A DNA stretch of 24,156 bases from CAYTET01 sp964436975 (GTDB taxonomy: Bacteria > Bacillota_I > Bacilli_A > Erysipelotrichales > Erysipelotrichaceae), in the NCBI GenBank assembly GCA_964436975.1, contig CAYTET010000026.1, positions 1 to 24,156 on the forward strand, in the 5' to 3' direction. This document shows, piece by piece, positions 23,435-24,156 of the stretch. The position numbers and the translations under genes are program-made. Every line of letters begins with the position of its first letter. Within the stretch, counting starts at the first letter, position 1. The notes below the pieces were generated by a model. The model ran no database searches, was not told the DNA's origin, and saw only the letters and a list, made by a program, of their open reading frames with translations.

Positions 23435-23443
23435 ATTATAACA
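23435..23443 (-). promoter_or_regulatory. Extended -10 promoter of glgCDA
   Basis: TGtTATAAT on the minus strand: a perfect -10 with the TGn extension. No good -35 box is seen 16-18 bases upstream. The predicted leader is about 90 bases. Confidence 0.7.
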
Positions 23444-23509
23444 CCATATCCTTCGATAAAGGTAGACCGTTCAGGTTAAATAGTAAAATATTGAGCCTGC
23501 TCCCTTTAT

Positions 23510-23554
23510 GAAACGAAAATGATAATGTCTCAGTGAAACAAAAATGATTTTGTC
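23510..23554. repeat. Two 20-base direct repeats resembling an IS21-type end
   Basis: GAAACGAAAATGATAATGTC (23510-23529) and GAAACAAAAATGATTTTGTC (23535-23554) match at 17 of 20 positions with a 25-base period. IS21-family elements carry multiple such repeats at their ends as transposase-binding sites, and this AAAATGAT-x-x-TGTC form resembles Bacillota members from memory. No istA/istB gene or opposite end is present, so this would be a solo end or relic. Confidence 0.45.
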
Positions 23555-23573
23555 CCGCGATGACCCGGAAAAC

Positions 23574-23602
23574 AAAAAACACCATAAGCTGTCCTTACGG
23601 TG
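23574..23602 (-). terminator. Rho-independent terminator downstream of ung
   Basis: On the minus strand CACCGTAAG, loop GACAG, CTTATGGTG forms a 9-bp stem with one internal mismatch, followed by TTTTTTGTTTT. It lies about 185 bases after the ung stop codon and is the first terminator reached from it. Confidence 0.8.
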
Positions 23603-23786
23603 AAGCGGGCAAAACCATATCGTTAACAAACAAATACGCTGCCTTTTTTCTAATTTGGCGAGTCTTATTCAGCAATTATCATTTAGAACAGGATCCGCTG
23701 ACGATTCCGATGGGGGTCTTATTGACCGCTTGGTCAAGAATCTCCATAGGATCAAACGCCTTTTCTTCTTTCGCCGTCCAGCCTGC
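23603..23786. other. Non-coding stretch between ung and its terminator
   Basis: Together with 23337-23602, this makes a gap of about 450 bases without a convincing gene. In frame with ung, after its TAA stop, 35 further codons are open and end in SGSCSK before TGA, with an internal ATG at codon 14 that could begin a 22-residue peptide (MEILDQAVNKTPIG, then IVSGSCSK). There is no good ribosome binding site and I do not recognise the peptide. Plus-strand frames here look like chance. Confidence 0.4.
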
Positions 23787-24156
23787 TTACATCCGCCAGT
23801 CAACGGGAGTCAGATTGTGCTGACTGAGATATTCATCGGCCTTTTTAAAATGACCGCAGCCGAAAAAGCCGTTGTAAGCTGAAAGCGGTGAAGGATGGGC
23901 GGCCTTTAAAACCAGATGATTGGGATTGTCCAGCAGCGCGGCTTTATTCTGGGCATACCGGCCCCACAGCAGAAAGACAATCGGCTGGTCTAAGCTGTTG
24001 AGCTTGCCGATGACATGATCGGTAAAAGTTTCCCAGCCCCGGTTGGCATGGGAATTAGCCTGCCCCTGCCGGACCGTCAGTACGGCATTCAGCAGCAGCA
24101 CCCCCTGTCTGGCCCAGGATACCAGGTAGCCATTGTCAGGTATATATGTTCCTATA
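23787..24156 (-). CDS. ung: Uracil-DNA glycosylase family 1, N-terminal part cut by window edge
   Basis: Ung removes uracil from DNA in base-excision repair. The last 122 residues are visible. Starting at the edge it reads PDNGYLVSWARQGVLLLNAV, then LTVRQGQANSHANRGWETFTD, then FLLWGRYAQ, and the diagnostic catalytic segment HPSPLSAYNGFFGCGHF with the conserved His. It ends TPVDWRM, close to the typical family C-terminus, so the 3' end is intact. The N-terminal water-activating Asp motif lies outside the window. Confidence 0.96.
   Translation of the reverse strand, partial: IGTYIPDNGYLVSWARQGVLLLNAVLTVRQGQANSHANRGWETFTDHVIGKLNSLDQPIVFLLWGRYAQNKAALLDNPNHLVLKAAHPSPLSAYNGFFGCGHFKKADEYLSQHNLTPVDWRM

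Noticed and set aside
23560..23823. Plus-strand open frame of 87 codons in the gap before ung
   Set aside because: It runs through a minus-strand terminator hairpin and into the 3' end of ung on the other strand; no motif and no ribosome binding site.

Overview
The window comes from a low-to-mid GC Bacillota chromosome. Gene order and content point to an anaerobic gut-type firmicute, plausibly Erysipelotrichia; that is inference from context, since no rRNA is present. The indicators are the rpsF-ssb-rpsR and yybS-gdpP-rplI-dnaB blocks in Bacillus-like order followed by a walJ-type gene, a glgC-glgD-glgA glycogen operon with a separate glgD, and an adenosylcobalamin-dependent (class II) ribonucleotide reductase. 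All genes are on the minus strand except nrdJ. The window is ordinary core chromosome rather than an island; I see no complete mobile element, CRISPR array, tRNA or rRNA.

Layout, left to right. Positions 1-1154 hold the 5' two thirds of mnmG, with its own promoter. Positions 1224-8284, read right to left, form a co-directional block: a YybS-like membrane protein, the c-di-AMP phosphodiesterase GdpP, ribosomal protein L9, the replicative helicase DnaB, a membrane-anchored LysM/G5/M23 cell-wall hydrolase and a WalJ-type metallo-beta-lactamase-fold protein. The genes overlap or are tightly spaced, and the block ends in a terminator overlapping the walJ stop codon. Positions 8401-9457 hold rpsF-ssb-rpsR with a strong promoter, a structured leader and a terminator. 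Positions 9679-14912 look like one operon (ispD, an Xaa-Pro aminopeptidase, an unrecognised membrane-anchored protein, a membrane protein fused to a spermidine-synthase-like domain, and a GT14 glycosyltransferase).

Positions 15166-17682 hold nrdJ on the plus strand. It is closed by a strong bidirectional terminator shared with a convergent small DUF6465-like gene. Positions 18192-19525 hold two tandem membrane-anchored paralogues carrying duplicated repeats of the kind usually seen in phage tail and surface proteins. Positions 19662-23336 hold glgA, glgD and glgC (transcribed glgC to glgA), with an extended -10 promoter and a perfect match to the CcpA cre consensus in the leader, so carbon-catabolite control of glycogen synthesis is likely. 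Positions 23337-23786 are non-coding and contain two 20-base direct repeats resembling an IS21-type end, plus a terminator. The right edge holds the C-terminal part of uracil-DNA glycosylase.

The most noteworthy points are: a cell-wall hydrolase whose reading frame has no ATG/GTG/TTG upstream of its membrane anchor and apparently starts at ATT (or ATA) behind a perfect Shine-Dalgarno sequence; the tandem anchored tail-fibre-like repeat proteins; and the cre site in the glg leader. I did not find a clear, wholly new system.
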